Shown one piece after another: positions 1 to 8,758 of a stretch of DNA of 27,997 nt. A program made the position numbers and the translations under genes. Every line of letters starts with the position of its first letter. The stretch's first letter is position 1. Source of the DNA: CAYWMD01 sp964458575 (GTDB taxonomy: Bacteria; Verrucomicrobiota; Verrucomicrobiia; Limisphaerales; JADLHS01). The notes below the pieces were generated by a model. It saw nothing but the letters and a program-made list of their open reading frames with translations. It was not told the origin of the DNA and did not search any database. The stretch is from the NCBI GenBank assembly GCA_964458575.1, contig CAYWMD010000077.1, positions 1 through 27,997 of the forward strand. The letters are read 5' to 3'.

Positions 1-35
1 CTCTCCCAGCGGGAGAGGGCCGGGGTGAGGGAGAG
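1..35. repeat. Terminal hairpin repeat, left copy
   Basis: The first bases form a perfect hairpin, CTCTCCC-AGC-GGGAGAG, followed by GGCCGGGGTGAGGG. The same unit, inverted, is at 27963-27997, differing mainly in the hairpin loop. I infer a dispersed genomic repeat at which the assembly broke. Bases 36-132 show no gene; they lie downstream of the DUF4838 stop and contain no clear terminator. Confidence 0.75.
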
Positions 36-132
36 TCGTGGTCACTGACATTGCGGTTGCGCATTGGCTCAAACCGCCTCGGAGCCGCGAAAATAGTAAT
101 GTTCAATTTTATGATTTGTTTCGACGCAAAAA

Positions 133-1815
133 TTACTGCTTGTACTCACTATTGGGTTGTTGTGCGTGCTTCGCTTTCTTTTCCGAACGCACCATTGCCA
201 GGGCCGCCCGCGCTTTCTCCCACATGGCGCGTTCCTGCGCAATGCGCGCCTGCACCTCCGGGCTGGCGGGACAAGCCGCCGCTTCGTCCAAGGCCGCAGT
301 TGCATTCGCTTCCACAGTCGGCAAAAGGATCTTCTCGGCGCTCGGCAAATTCCAGCCGAACCCGCGGATGTTCGGCGGCGCGTCGGTCAAGGACTTTTCG
401 ATGATCTGGTAGAACCGCAGCATCGGTTTCGCGGCGGGGCCGTAGAGTTTGTCACACGCCTCCGTCATGATTTGCTTCGCCGTGAGCTTGGGATTCCACA
501 GGCCGCGCGCGCCGACGTAATACAATGGCCAACGGATGGGGAAACCATTGCCATGCTCGTAACCGCTCTCGTAGCTGATGAATTGCACCTCATGCTTCTT
601 CCAGTAACGCAGATTCCGCAGCGCGGTCTCGCCGGAATACCACGGGATGTCCTTCCACTCTTTCTTGCTGCAACCGGGAATCCACCATTCGTAGATTGCC
701 ATGATCGCGCCGGTCTTGCGCCAGCCCGCAAACGCCACCAGCTCGCGATAGTTGTTATCGTTTCCTTGCAGTGAACGATACTTCTCCGGTTCGGGTTCAT
801 CCCAAGGCCGCATGTGGTCACCTTCGTTCACCTGCATGACGCACACGCCGGGCTCGGCTTCCAGCAGCGGATCCGGCGCTTCGTTCGCCAGCCAGTAGGC
901 ATACGTCGTCAACAGGTAACGATGCGGATGTGACTTGGCGAGTTCCCGGGCAACGCCGTTTACAAAATTCAACATCCGCGCGCTGACATTGCCGATGGCC
1001 TTGCAGCGGTCGCACTCGCAGAAAACCTTGCTGTCATTGGCGCACAGGGAAAAAGTCTGCTTGCCCGGCTTCTCGTCCAGCTCCCTGCGAATTCCTTTCA
1101 CGACGATGGCCAGCACGTCCGGATTGCTCAGGCACGGCTGCTCCTTGCCCGGCCCGAAGTATTCCGGGTGCGCGTCGCCATAAACTTTCGGCGGCACCCA
1201 ACGCTCAAAAGCGTGCCCGTGGCTGACGTGATATCCGCCCAACCGCCACGCGTCGCACAACGTGCGCTCCCGGACCATCCAGATGTCGCGCATCCGAAAC
1301 GCGGGCCGTTCGTCGCAGCGGAACGGCTTCACCGCCAGCGTCGTTTGCCTGGGGATGACATGATAAACCGGGTCCGGACCGAACCAGCCGCAACCGAGGC
1401 GTTGGAGCAAATCATAAACGGCGTAGGCGCTCCCGCGAAAATTGCCCGCGTCGTTTCCCGCCAGCACCAGCCGTTGACCGCTGGCGCGAATGACGTAGCG
1501 GTCCTCGCCTTCCGTGTTCTGGGCCACGTTGATTCCCATCCGCCGGACGCGCGGCGACATGCCCACGAAAATCGGCGCTGTCTCGTCGTGAAACTCCCCG
1601 GCCTTTCGGATTGGCAACTGCGCTCCGGACAGTTGGGTGACGAACTTTTGCAGTGCATTCGCTGCGTCCAACGTGTTTTGGTTGGCATCATCCGCGACAA
1701 CGACTACAGCGTGAGCATTGCCGTCGGCAACCAGGACAAACTCAGAACCGGAAACCACCGCTACAGTCGCAATGCCCCACAAAACCCAGCACGCAAAAAC
1801 AATTCGCAGTTTCAT
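133..1815 (-). CDS. DUF4838 domain secreted protein (glycosidase-like)
   Basis: This 560-residue protein has a signal peptide (basic MKLR start, hydrophobic stretch to about residue 20, likely cleavage near residue 23). Residues about 25-165 resemble the accessory N-terminal domain of family GH67-type enzymes, with a YxVYDLLxxLGCGWF stretch at 131-145. The following region has the DUF4838 signature, with NDS and a CECDRC cysteine motif at about 260-271. DUF4838 proteins are common in glycan-degrading Verrucomicrobiota, Bacteroidota and Planctomycetota and are presumed glycoside hydrolases, but the reaction is not established. The ATG lies three bases after the fucosidase stop (TAAGGAATG), so the two are almost certainly co-transcribed and probably act on the same extracellular or periplasmic glycan. 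The specific substrate is unknown. Confidence 0.85.
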   Translation of the reverse strand: MKLRIVFACWVLWGIATVAVVSGSEFVLVADGNAHAVVVVADDANQNTLDAANALQKFVTQLSGAQLPIRKAGEFHDETAPIFVGMSPRVRRMGINVAQNTEGEDRYVIRASGQRLVLAGNDAGNFRGSAYAVYDLLQRLGCGWFGPDPVYHVIPRQTTLAVKPFRCDERPAFRMRDIWMVRERTLCDAWRLGGYHVSHGHAFERWVPPKVYGDAHPEYFGPGKEQPCLSNPDVLAIVVKGIRRELDEKPGKQTFSLCANDSKVFCECDRCKAIGNVSARMLNFVNGVARELAKSHPHRYLLTTYAYWLANEAPDPLLEAEPGVCVMQVNEGDHMRPWDEPEPEKYRSLQGNDNNYRELVAFAGWRKTGAIMAIYEWWIPGCSKKEWKDIPWYSGETALRNLRYWKKHEVQFISYESGYEHGNGFPIRWPLYYVGARGLWNPKLTAKQIMTEACDKLYGPAAKPMLRFYQIIEKSLTDAPPNIRGFGWNLPSAEKILLPTVEANATAALDEAAACPASPEVQARIAQERAMWEKARAALAMVRSEKKAKHAQQPNSEYKQ

Positions 1816-1818
1816 TCC

Positions 1819-3285
1819 TTATCGCCGCTTGATGTCGTCGGCGTCGTCTTTTACGCCGAGGACTTCGGGCAGCCGGTCGAATTCCAGTTTCACCACCATG
1901 ACCGTGTTCGCCAGTTCGTTCGAAGGTAGCTTTCGCAATCGCAAATAGCCGCCCCGCTTGATCTGTTCGCCGGGAACGAGCAGGTACTTCGCCTGGTCAA
2001 CGTGTTCACTGGGCACCCAGTCCAGCGAGCATTCCACGGGTTTTCCGTTGTTCAGCAACGTGGCTTTGCGTGGGGCAATCGTCAGCGGTTTGAGTTTCAC
2101 CACTTCGCCCACCGGGTCGGTGTTGAGGTGGACGTAAAGGTTGTTGCCTTTGCGCGTGAGCAGCACGTTGCGGTTGGCCGTGAGATGCGAGGCGGGCACG
2201 GTGTCGGTAAACGATTCCTTCACGGCGCGATACCATCTGCCAATGCGATGCAGGATGGCGGCGTATTCCTTGGGGATTGTGCTGTCGCCGCTCGGACCGA
2301 CGTTGAGCAGGTAGTTCGCGTCGCGGGCGAGATACTTGTCAATGCTCCGCATCAGATGGCGGTCGGTGTAGAAGTCCTCGTTCTTGCGGTAACCCCAGCT
2401 TTCCATGCCGACGGACTGGCAGGCTTCGGTGCGTTTCTCAAAACTCATCGGCGCGTCCACGTTCTTTTCGTAATCGCGCTCCGGCGTGCCGAAGTCACCC
2501 TCATCGAAACCGCGATTGTTGATGACGGCGGTGGGTTGGAGTTTGCGGATCATGTCGTTGATGGAGGGATCAACGTGTTTGTCCACGTTCATGTCCCACC
2601 AGAAGCCGTGAATCTCGCCGTAGTTGGTGCAAAGCTCGCGGACCTGGGCTTTCAGGAATTCCAGATACTTCATCAAGTCGGGCGAATCGCCGGGCTGCGG
2701 CGGGAGTTCGTGATGGCGACCCTGGTTCGGATAATTCGGCTGATGCCAGTCGGCGATGGAGTAGTAAAGGCACAGCGGGAAATTCCGGCGATGGCAGGCG
2801 TCGGCGAGCATCCGAACCACGTCCTTGCCGTAGGGGGAATTCATCGTGTTGTAGCGGGTCTGCTTCGTGTCCCACAGGCAGAAACCGTCGTGGTGCTTGG
2901 TAGTGACGCAGAGGTATTGCATGCCGGTCTGCTCGGCGAGATCAATCCACTTGTCCGGGTTGAACTTCACCGGATTCCATTGCGAGGCGAGTTTGATGTA
3001 TTCGGCGCGCGGCACACGGGCACGCCACTGCTCCTGCTCGTGCCAGCCGTGAATGGCGTAAAGCCCCCAGTGAATGAACATGCCGAAGCGCTTCTGAAAC
3101 CACCAATCCCGCGCGTCGCCGAAACGCGGGGCTATTTTAGGGGCGTCCGGAAGCGGCGTATTTTTCTTTGCCGCCGGCGTGTCGGCCGCAAGCAGGCGCG
3201 GGACCGCGGGCAGAGTCGCCGCAGCCGCAAGGGTGGCGGTGCCGAGTTTGAGGAAGTTGCGGCGGTTGAATGCGGAAGTATTCAT
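1819..3285 (-). CDS. Alpha-L-fucosidase, GH29, Tat-exported
   Basis: This 488-residue enzyme should remove alpha-L-fucose from glycans outside the cytoplasm. The N-terminus has a twin-arginine signal (RRNFLK at 8-13, then an Ala-rich hydrophobic stretch, cleavage near residue 34). GH29 landmarks follow: FGMFIHWG at 67-74, HHDGF at 131-135, and GFWWDMN at 227-233, whose D231 is the expected catalytic nucleophile. TPE at 267-269 and SWGY at 296-299 fit the family's acid/base and substrate-binding region. Length is normal for a single catalytic domain plus a small C-terminal beta domain. No Shine-Dalgarno sequence is visible before the ATG. The DUF4838 gene follows at once. Some GH29 members act on other sugars, so strict fucose specificity is inferred. 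Confidence 0.93.
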   Translation of the reverse strand: MNTSAFNRRNFLKLGTATLAAAATLPAVPRLLAADTPAAKKNTPLPDAPKIAPRFGDARDWWFQKRFGMFIHWGLYAIHGWHEQEQWRARVPRAEYIKLASQWNPVKFNPDKWIDLAEQTGMQYLCVTTKHHDGFCLWDTKQTRYNTMNSPYGKDVVRMLADACHRRNFPLCLYYSIADWHQPNYPNQGRHHELPPQPGDSPDLMKYLEFLKAQVRELCTNYGEIHGFWWDMNVDKHVDPSINDMIRKLQPTAVINNRGFDEGDFGTPERDYEKNVDAPMSFEKRTEACQSVGMESWGYRKNEDFYTDRHLMRSIDKYLARDANYLLNVGPSGDSTIPKEYAAILHRIGRWYRAVKESFTDTVPASHLTANRNVLLTRKGNNLYVHLNTDPVGEVVKLKPLTIAPRKATLLNNGKPVECSLDWVPSEHVDQAKYLLVPGEQIKRGGYLRLRKLPSNELANTVMVVKLEFDRLPEVLGVKDDADDIKRR

Positions 3286-3415
3286 GAGGCGATCTTGGAT
3301 GAGCGGCGCGGATTTTGCGAGTTCGTCATGCGCTCATGCTCCAACTTTTTGGAGGGAACGTCAATCTGGTGAGGATGAACCATGAACCGCCAGCCGAGAC
3401 GGCCAGCGTGACTAT

Positions 3416-3434
3416 CGCAGGCGGGACGCCTGCG
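3416..3434. repeat. REP-like hairpin downstream of the prepilin-like gene
   Basis: CGCAGGCG-GGA-CGCCTGCG is a perfect 8-bp stem with a 3-base loop. A smaller hairpin, GCCG-AGA-CGGC, lies about 15 bases to its left, and CTAC flanks the right side at 3444-3447. It sits in the 158-bp gap between the prepilin-like stop and the fucosidase start. It could stabilise mRNA ends or limit read-through; no T-run follows, so it is not a classical terminator. It resembles the dispersed palindromes seen elsewhere in this window. Confidence 0.6.
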
Positions 3435-3443
3435 CCGCTTACA

Positions 3444-4217
3444 CTACGGATCGTTGTAGATGAACGTCCAGCCGTCGCCCCGCTGGAAGTCCGGCTTGTC
3501 CCGGGTCACGCCAAGATATGCGACGTGCCCGTCCACGAACGCTGCGCCGCCGTAGCCAAGTCCCTTCTTGGTGTGCCAATAGGAAATCTCAAACGGCTTG
3601 AGGTTGCCAAACCACGCCGCGAAGGTGTTGTCTTCCACCAGAAAGGTTTTGCTGGGGCTGCGCACGTGGTCAAATCGCTTGCCGACCAGTCCCTTTTGTC
3701 CGTCGTTGTTGTTGGCGTCGCTGTTGTAGATGTAGCTGCTGCCGAAGCAATCATAAATCGTCGGTTTGCGTTGGGGCCAGGCCGCGCCCGGCAAAGTGCC
3801 GTTGTCGGCAGGGCAGCTGAAGACCAGCGCCGCGCCTCCGGTGTTGTTTGAAACCACCGTGGAAAAACTCAGGTATTGGTTCATGACCCGCAGTTGCCCG
3901 GGGTACTCCGTGCCTTGTTTGCCGCCGTAGTTGGCGTAAGCCCAAACTGCGTTGAAGACATCCGTGGGATGCGAAAAGAATTTGTTTCCATTATCGCCCG
4001 CGTAAAGGTTGTTGGCGATGACCTGTTGTCTGAGATTGGACAGGCACTGGGTTCGCTTGGCCTTTTCCTTGGCCCTGGCCAACGCCGGCAGCAGCAACGC
4101 GGCGAGGATGGCGATGATCGCAATGACGACCAGCAACTCGATCAAGGTGAAGGCGGCTTTTGCTGCCACCACTGGCGCACCGAAGCTCGGTGGATCTACT
4201 TTCACATTTCGTGTCAC
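3444..4217 (-). CDS. Prepilin-type N-terminal cleavage/methylation protein
   Basis: This 257-residue protein has a class III (type IV pilin-like) signal: AAFTLIELLVVIAIIAILAA at residues 21-40, cleaved before F23 by prepilin peptidase, with the conserved Glu at +5 (E27). The -1 residue is Ala rather than the usual Gly. The rest resembles the abundant Verrucomicrobiota/Planctomycetota pseudopilin-like secreted proteins, with a CPAD segment, a conserved VRSPSKTFLVEDN stretch and a late FVDGHVAYL motif of the H-X-DG type. Such proteins often occur in many copies; their individual role is unknown, but export through a type II secretion or pilus-like assembly is likely. It starts 81 bases after the dnaG stop. 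The stop codon TAG falls in a GTAG/CTAC repeat end. Confidence 0.88.
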   Translation of the reverse strand: MTRNVKVDPPSFGAPVVAAKAAFTLIELLVVIAIIAILAALLLPALARAKEKAKRTQCLSNLRQQVIANNLYAGDNGNKFFSHPTDVFNAVWAYANYGGKQGTEYPGQLRVMNQYLSFSTVVSNNTGGAALVFSCPADNGTLPGAAWPQRKPTIYDCFGSSYIYNSDANNNDGQKGLVGKRFDHVRSPSKTFLVEDNTFAAWFGNLKPFEISYWHTKKGLGYGGAAFVDGHVAYLGVTRDKPDFQRGDGWTFIYNDP

Positions 4218-4224
4218 GAGTCAC

Positions 4225-4237
4225 CTGAACTGTTCAG
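4225..4237. repeat. Short palindrome before the prepilin-like gene
   Basis: CTGAAC-T-GTTCAG is an inverted repeat 7 bases upstream of the prepilin-like ATG. A perfect 12-bp palindrome, GAACGCGCGTTC, lies at 4268-4279 in the same 81-bp gap. Either could be a regulator site or an mRNA structure over the start; the sequence does not decide. Confidence 0.35.
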
Positions 4238-4298
4238 GAGTTTACCCGAACGCGCAAGGGATTTTTCGAACGCGCGTTCCCAACGACGGAATACCGCA

Positions 4299-6188
4299 TC
4301 AAGCAGCTGTTTTTAATTTCCCGCGGAGGCCTTCAATTTGAAGTTCCATGTCTCGGATTTTTTTTCTCACCCTCTCTTTTTCATCCTCGGGAATGTTGAG
4401 TGCATTTATTTGCGCGACCAATTTGGCAAGTTGTTTCTCGCGACTTTTCAAGTTTTCTCTCAAATAATGCATTGCATCGTTCTTCGGCGCATCCCCTGAA
4501 ATGGAAGCGGTCGCCAATGCGTTCATTTGAAGATGCGCGACAATATCATTCAGTTGCTTTTCCGGGTTGGGAATGGTGCGGTTCTCCGCCACAGCTTCCG
4601 TGATAAGGTTCTGCATCATGGGGGACTCGCAGGAATCGAGGAATGCGGCCAGAGTCGTCCAAGTTTCACTCGATTGCGCGGCTAGCCGACGACTGATGAT
4701 TGAGCGCACACCTTCGTGCTTAATCCAGTCCGGCTGCAAATGCAGAGCCGCCCAACTGACAAGCTCTTCGTGCAGAAAAAGCAGTTTCAACAGCCAGAAT
4801 TCGTGGGCCGATGGCCGCGTCATTTCCACCGCAGCATCGAACGACTCCTCGGATTCCGTGGACGCAGGAGCGGGAGGACTTTTCGCCCCTTGGCTTTTGT
4901 TGAACTCAATGCGCACCGCGTCAGGGGTCACGCCCAGGCGGTGGGCGGTTTTCTGCGCATAAGTGTCCACGAGCACAAGGTTGCCGGTCTTGCGCACGGC
5001 TTCGGCCATTTGGCGCAGGACCGCAAGCCGGCCTTTGTCGGTGGCAATGTCGTTCAACGCGCACAGACGGTTGAGGAAGTAATCAAAAAATCCTTCCGCG
5101 CCTTCGATCAGTTGCCGAAACGCCGCGCCGCCGTTGGCCTTGATGAAACTGTCCGGGTCGTGGGTCGCCGGCACCACGGCGACCCGCACCGCGAGACCGG
5201 AGGCCAGCAGACTGTCGAGCGAACGCACAGCGGCATTCTGACCGGCCTCATCGGAGTCGAAACACAGCACGACTTCCTCGACGTAACGCTTGAGAATGCG
5301 CGCGTGCTGCTCGGTAAACGCCGTGCCCTGCGGCGCGACGATGTTTTGCACGCCGGCCATGAAACACGCGATCAGGTCCAGCTGGCCTTCGCACACGATG
5401 GCGTAGCCCGCGTCCAGAATGGCGCGCTTGGATTTGTCCAAGCCGAAGAACACCTTGCTTTTGGTAAAGATGGGCGTCTCCGGGGAGTTCACATACTTGG
5501 CCGTCTTTTCATCACCGGAAAGCACGCGGCCACTGAAGCCGATGACACGGCCTTGTTCGTCGCAGATCGGAAACATGAGCCGGCCACGAAACCGGTCGTA
5601 GTAATGGTCCGCGCCCTCCTTGCGTAAAATCAACCCGGCTTTCTCAACCGTCGCCAACTCGTAGTTTTTGCTTTTGGCCCAGTTGACCGTGTCGTCCCAC
5701 GCGTCCGGCGCGCAGCCGAGCCGGAAAAGCTTTATGGCCTCCACCGAAACTCCGCGCTTCGCCAGATAATCACGCGCGACCTGCCCCGCGGCTTCACTGG
5801 CCAGGCAGTTCTGCCACCGCTGGGCAAGCTGCTCGTGGATCTGCAGCAGCGTGTCCTTGAGCTGGCGCGATTCCTGGCCACCGGGAGTCTGATCGAACTC
5901 GAGCGGAATTTTGGCGCGCTCCGCCAGCCGCCGCACGGCGTCCACAAAACCAATGCTCTCGTACTCCTGGACGAAACGAAAAACGTCGCCGCCCTTGTGA
6001 CAGCCGAAGCAGTGGAAAATTTGTTTCTGGGGATTGACGTTGAAGCTGGGCGTCTTTTCTTTGTGAAACGGACAAAGCGCTGTGAAGTTCGCCCCGGCGC
6101 GTTTGAGCGGTAAATACGAGCCAATGACATCCACGATGTCACTGGCGGCGCGAATTTGTTCGAGGGTTGCGGGAGAAATCCCGGCCAT
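4299..6188 (-). CDS. dnaG: DNA primase
   Basis: This 629-residue primase makes RNA primers at the replication fork with the DnaB helicase. The N-terminal CHC2 zinc ribbon is complete (C39, H42, C60, C63 in CPFH and CFGC). The catalytic core has RFRGRLMFPI at 199-208, KYVNSPETPIF at about 231-241 and a TOPRIM fold with E267 (CEGQLD) and D311/D313 (CFDSDEAG) for metal binding. The C-terminal part is less conserved and ends in a predicted coiled coil (about 575-625), consistent with a divergent helicase-binding region. It lies 42 bases downstream of a CvpA-family gene rather than next to rpsU or rpoD. ATG was chosen because the zinc-finger spacing from it is normal; no Shine-Dalgarno is evident. 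Confidence 0.97.
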   Translation of the reverse strand: MAGISPATLEQIRAASDIVDVIGSYLPLKRAGANFTALCPFHKEKTPSFNVNPQKQIFHCFGCHKGGDVFRFVQEYESIGFVDAVRRLAERAKIPLEFDQTPGGQESRQLKDTLLQIHEQLAQRWQNCLASEAAGQVARDYLAKRGVSVEAIKLFRLGCAPDAWDDTVNWAKSKNYELATVEKAGLILRKEGADHYYDRFRGRLMFPICDEQGRVIGFSGRVLSGDEKTAKYVNSPETPIFTKSKVFFGLDKSKRAILDAGYAIVCEGQLDLIACFMAGVQNIVAPQGTAFTEQHARILKRYVEEVVLCFDSDEAGQNAAVRSLDSLLASGLAVRVAVVPATHDPDSFIKANGGAAFRQLIEGAEGFFDYFLNRLCALNDIATDKGRLAVLRQMAEAVRKTGNLVLVDTYAQKTAHRLGVTPDAVRIEFNKSQGAKSPPAPASTESEESFDAAVEMTRPSAHEFWLLKLLFLHEELVSWAALHLQPDWIKHEGVRSIISRRLAAQSSETWTTLAAFLDSCESPMMQNLITEAVAENRTIPNPEKQLNDIVAHLQMNALATASISGDAPKNDAMHYLRENLKSREKQLAKLVAQINALNIPEDEKERVRKKIRDMELQIEGLRGKLKTAA

Positions 6189-6230
6189 GTCGGCAGTCTG
6201 CCCGGAATCGCCGCGCGTGGCGAGTCCGCA

Positions 6231-6851
6231 TTACATCGTCGGGCCGGCCCACTCCTTCTGCTTGAGTTGCTTGCTGGCCGTGGAATCAGTGGGTGTTATC
6301 AACAGAAACGCGAGATGTTTCTTGATGAACGGACCGGTCAGGGACTTGTCAAAAACATTGGCCTGCAAGGATTGGAAGCCGGGAAAGAATTCGCTGTCGT
6401 AATTTTTCATCTGGTAATCCCGGTACGCCTGGATTTCCGCCTGGGTATAATGTGGCGCATTCACCAGCGCCAGCAACGCGAGCATCACACAACCGAAGCG
6501 CATCATGCCCGCCGGCATGCCGAGATAGTATTCCGCCTTCCCGAACGCATCGCTGCCGACCAGCTTGCCGTGAAACAGACGCCGGAAGAGCATGAAGACC
6601 AAAGCCACCCCCGCCGCCGTGGCCACGTACGCCGTCATGTAACAGGTCAAACGGCTCATGAGCGAAACGCTCGACAGCCAGTTGCCGAGCGGCTGATAGC
6701 AGAGGGAGCAGGCAAGAACGATCCCGATCCACAGCAACACGGTCATCAATTCCTCCGACATGCCGCGTTTGCGGCCGCGGAAAATGCCCATAATGAGCAC
6801 AGTGACCAAAACTAGGTCAAACCAGTTGAATGGCAGGTGATCCAGACTCAT
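6231..6851 (-). CDS. CvpA family membrane protein
   Basis: This 206-residue protein has four hydrophobic segments (about 10-27, 36-53, 68-90, 111-131) and the typical N-terminal CvpA pattern NWFDLVLV...GIFRGRKRGMSEE, in which an early polar FRGxxRG loop follows the first segment. The family is linked to colicin V production in Escherichia coli and to envelope homeostasis, without a fixed biochemical role. The C-terminal 70 residues are soluble and unrecognised. It lies between the TPR lipoprotein gene (83 bases upstream) and dnaG (42 bases downstream), suggesting a shared transcript. The assignment rests on topology and the N-terminal motif. Confidence 0.8.
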   Translation of the reverse strand: MSLDHLPFNWFDLVLVTVLIMGIFRGRKRGMSEELMTVLLWIGIVLACSLCYQPLGNWLSSVSLMSRLTCYMTAYVATAAGVALVFMLFRRLFHGKLVGSDAFGKAEYYLGMPAGMMRFGCVMLALLALVNAPHYTQAEIQAYRDYQMKNYDSEFFPGFQSLQANVFDKSLTGPFIKKHLAFLLITPTDSTASKQLKQKEWAGPTM

Positions 6852-6934
6852 AGCTCTAGCTTCGCGTTATCGGCCAATTTCAGGTATTTGTCGGTAATCA
6901 AATACCCGTTTATCAGCCAGATCTGTGCCGAAAC

Positions 6935-8656
6935 TCAGGGAGAATTTGCCACCAGCCAGTAGCGAATGGCCGACGACTGGGGATTGCGCGGATCCAATTC
7001 CAGCACCCGCACGTAATGCGCCCGGGCCCGGGCCGGATCGCCGAGCGAATCCGAGTAGAGATTGCCCAAAACCAGATGCGCGCGGGTCTCATTCGGATTG
7101 CTGGCCAGGACTTTTTCCAGTTCGTTGGCCGCGTCGCGCGGATGCCCCGCCGCCTTGAGCGCAAGGGCGAAGTTGTAACGTGCATCGGTCGAATCCGGCC
7201 GGATCGCCAGCGCATTCTCCCAGGCGGCCAGCGACTGCCGGTAGCTCCGGGCTTCGTACATGACCAAACCGAGATTGTAGCTGGCCTCGAAATAACTCGG
7301 GTCCAACTGCAATGCTTGTTTGTACGCGGCCGCCGCCTCGTTGAGCCGATTGGCCCGCTGAAACTGCACCCCTTGCGCAAACGCGCGCTCGGCGGCCCCA
7401 CGGTCGCCCGGCTTGGCCGCTGCGGGAGAGAGGTAGGTGTAAGGCGATGACGGCGGCGGCGGTGGCGGCGCAGCGGTTGCTTTGGCCGCAAGATTGGCCG
7501 ACGTGGATTCCGCAACCGGCGCCGGCACCGACACCGGTTTGGCCGTGGCCGGCCGGTTTCGTCGAAACGGATTCAGCCGCGAGAGAAAACTCCGCTTGGG
7601 TGTCGGCGGCAGAACGAGCGCGGGTGGAGCGGACGTGCTGCCCGCGACGTTTGGGACGGGCGTGTTTGAAGTGTGCGAAGCCGCAACCGCCGTCTGAATG
7701 GCCGGCTCCGGCGGCAGGCTGACGACGGTGGGCGGGGTTGCCGGTGCGGAGGGCGGCGCAGTCGGCAGCGGCGATGTTTTGACGGCTTCCGGCGCCTTGG
7801 AAACTTTGGCCGGCGCGGGAGTGTGTGCAACCTGGGGTTTCGGAGCCGGTGCGGACGCGACGGCCGAAGCGGTGGGCGCCGTGGTTGTCGGTCGCGCTGC
7901 CGGCGAAAGCTGTTGCTCGAGCGATTGCGCGATGGTATTGACCGCGGCCCAATCTGCCACGCGCGGTTTGAGCGCAAGGTATTCCTGATAGCCCTTCAAA
8001 GCCTCGGCGGGATCGTTCAGGTAACGATGCGAAACCGTGGCCAGATTCAACAGGGCGGGCCGATAGTCCGGTTGCTGCTTGAGCGCCGCCCGGAATTGCT
8101 GGGCGGCTTCGCGCGGCCGGTTGCGTTGCAGCAGCGCCAACCCCAGACCGTTGAGCGCCTCGGGAATTTGGGCGTCCAGTCGAAGCGCCTTCTGAAAACT
8201 CTCCTGGGCGCCGGCGGCGTCACGCAGGCGCAATTGGGCGGCGCCCAGTTTCAAGAACCCCTCGACCGAGCTGCCCCGCAAGGCGGTGAAGGTCGTGAAT
8301 TGCTCCCGCGCCAGGTCGGGCCGGTTCTGCTCCAGCCAAAGGCAACCGAGGTTGAAGCGCGCTTCCGCCAGGTTTTGATCGAGCGCGAGGGCCTGGCGGT
8401 ATGCGGCGACGGCATTCGTTGCCTGGCCGGACCGGTGGCAGGCGAGGCCGAGATAGTTCCAGGCCTGCGCGTTGGATTTGAGGAGTCGGGTGGCGCGTTC
8501 CAGCTTTTCCACCGCCTGCGCATAATCGCCGCGCTCAAGCAGCTTCTTCCCGTCGAGCAGGGCGCGCGGACCGGGCGGCATGCATCCGGCGAGCAGAACA
8601 GCAAAGCCCGCGAGAAAAATGATCTTTCCCGCAGCCCGATTTTTTTTGGCGCACAT
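6935..8656 (-). CDS. Tetratricopeptide-repeat lipoprotein
   Basis: This 573-residue protein starts with a lipoprotein signal (MCAKKNR, hydrophobic stretch, LLAGC lipobox with C25). Residues about 30-230 hold about six TPR units, such as AWNYLGLACHRSGQ and ALNGLGLALLQRNRP. A long Ala/Pro/Thr-rich linker (about 235-405, with a run of eight prolines and serines) follows, then about four more TPRs to the end. It is probably a membrane-anchored scaffold for protein contacts in the periplasm; partners are unknown. I prefer the ATG at 8656 over the in-frame ATG at 8674. It gives a compact lipoprotein signal, and a TTGACA box at 8688-8693 would place the promoter across the longer start. Confidence 0.88.
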   Translation of the reverse strand: MCAKKNRAAGKIIFLAGFAVLLAGCMPPGPRALLDGKKLLERGDYAQAVEKLERATRLLKSNAQAWNYLGLACHRSGQATNAVAAYRQALALDQNLAEARFNLGCLWLEQNRPDLAREQFTTFTALRGSSVEGFLKLGAAQLRLRDAAGAQESFQKALRLDAQIPEALNGLGLALLQRNRPREAAQQFRAALKQQPDYRPALLNLATVSHRYLNDPAEALKGYQEYLALKPRVADWAAVNTIAQSLEQQLSPAARPTTTAPTASAVASAPAPKPQVAHTPAPAKVSKAPEAVKTSPLPTAPPSAPATPPTVVSLPPEPAIQTAVAASHTSNTPVPNVAGSTSAPPALVLPPTPKRSFLSRLNPFRRNRPATAKPVSVPAPVAESTSANLAAKATAAPPPPPPSSPYTYLSPAAAKPGDRGAAERAFAQGVQFQRANRLNEAAAAYKQALQLDPSYFEASYNLGLVMYEARSYRQSLAAWENALAIRPDSTDARYNFALALKAAGHPRDAANELEKVLASNPNETRAHLVLGNLYSDSLGDPARARAHYVRVLELDPRNPQSSAIRYWLVANSP

Positions 8657-8664
8657 CCGGACTG

Positions 8665-8693
8665 GTGGTACCATCCGCGCCCTGACGTGTCAA
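8665..8693 (-). promoter_or_regulatory. Possible sigma70-type promoter for the TPR lipoprotein
   Basis: On the minus strand TTGACA (8693-8688) matches the -35 consensus fully and is followed, after 17 bases, by TACCAC (8670-8665), a weak -10 box. Transcription would begin within a few bases of the ATG at 8656, giving a leaderless or nearly leaderless message. The weak -10 makes this tentative. Confidence 0.3.
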
Positions 8694-8758
8694 GAAACGC
8701 ACAGCTTACAGTGGCAGCTTCGGGACATCGCGATCAAAACGGCCGGCGTGCAGCAGTC

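Noticed and set aside
2002..3372. 456-residue plus-strand open frame
   Set aside because: It is antisense to the well-supported fucosidase gene and has no recognisable domain; long shadow frames are expected in this GC-rich DNA.
4716..5627. 303-residue plus-strand open frame
   Set aside because: Shadow of dnaG with no domain.
4299..6188. Primase TOPRIM motif EGQLD differing from the textbook EGYMD
   Set aside because: Metal-binding Glu and Asp residues are all present; the change is ordinary lineage variation.
7673..8758. Upstream extension of the DUF362-like frame
   Set aside because: The frame is open to 7673, but this part is antisense to the TPR lipoprotein; a signal-like segment near 8820-8880 marks the real beginning.
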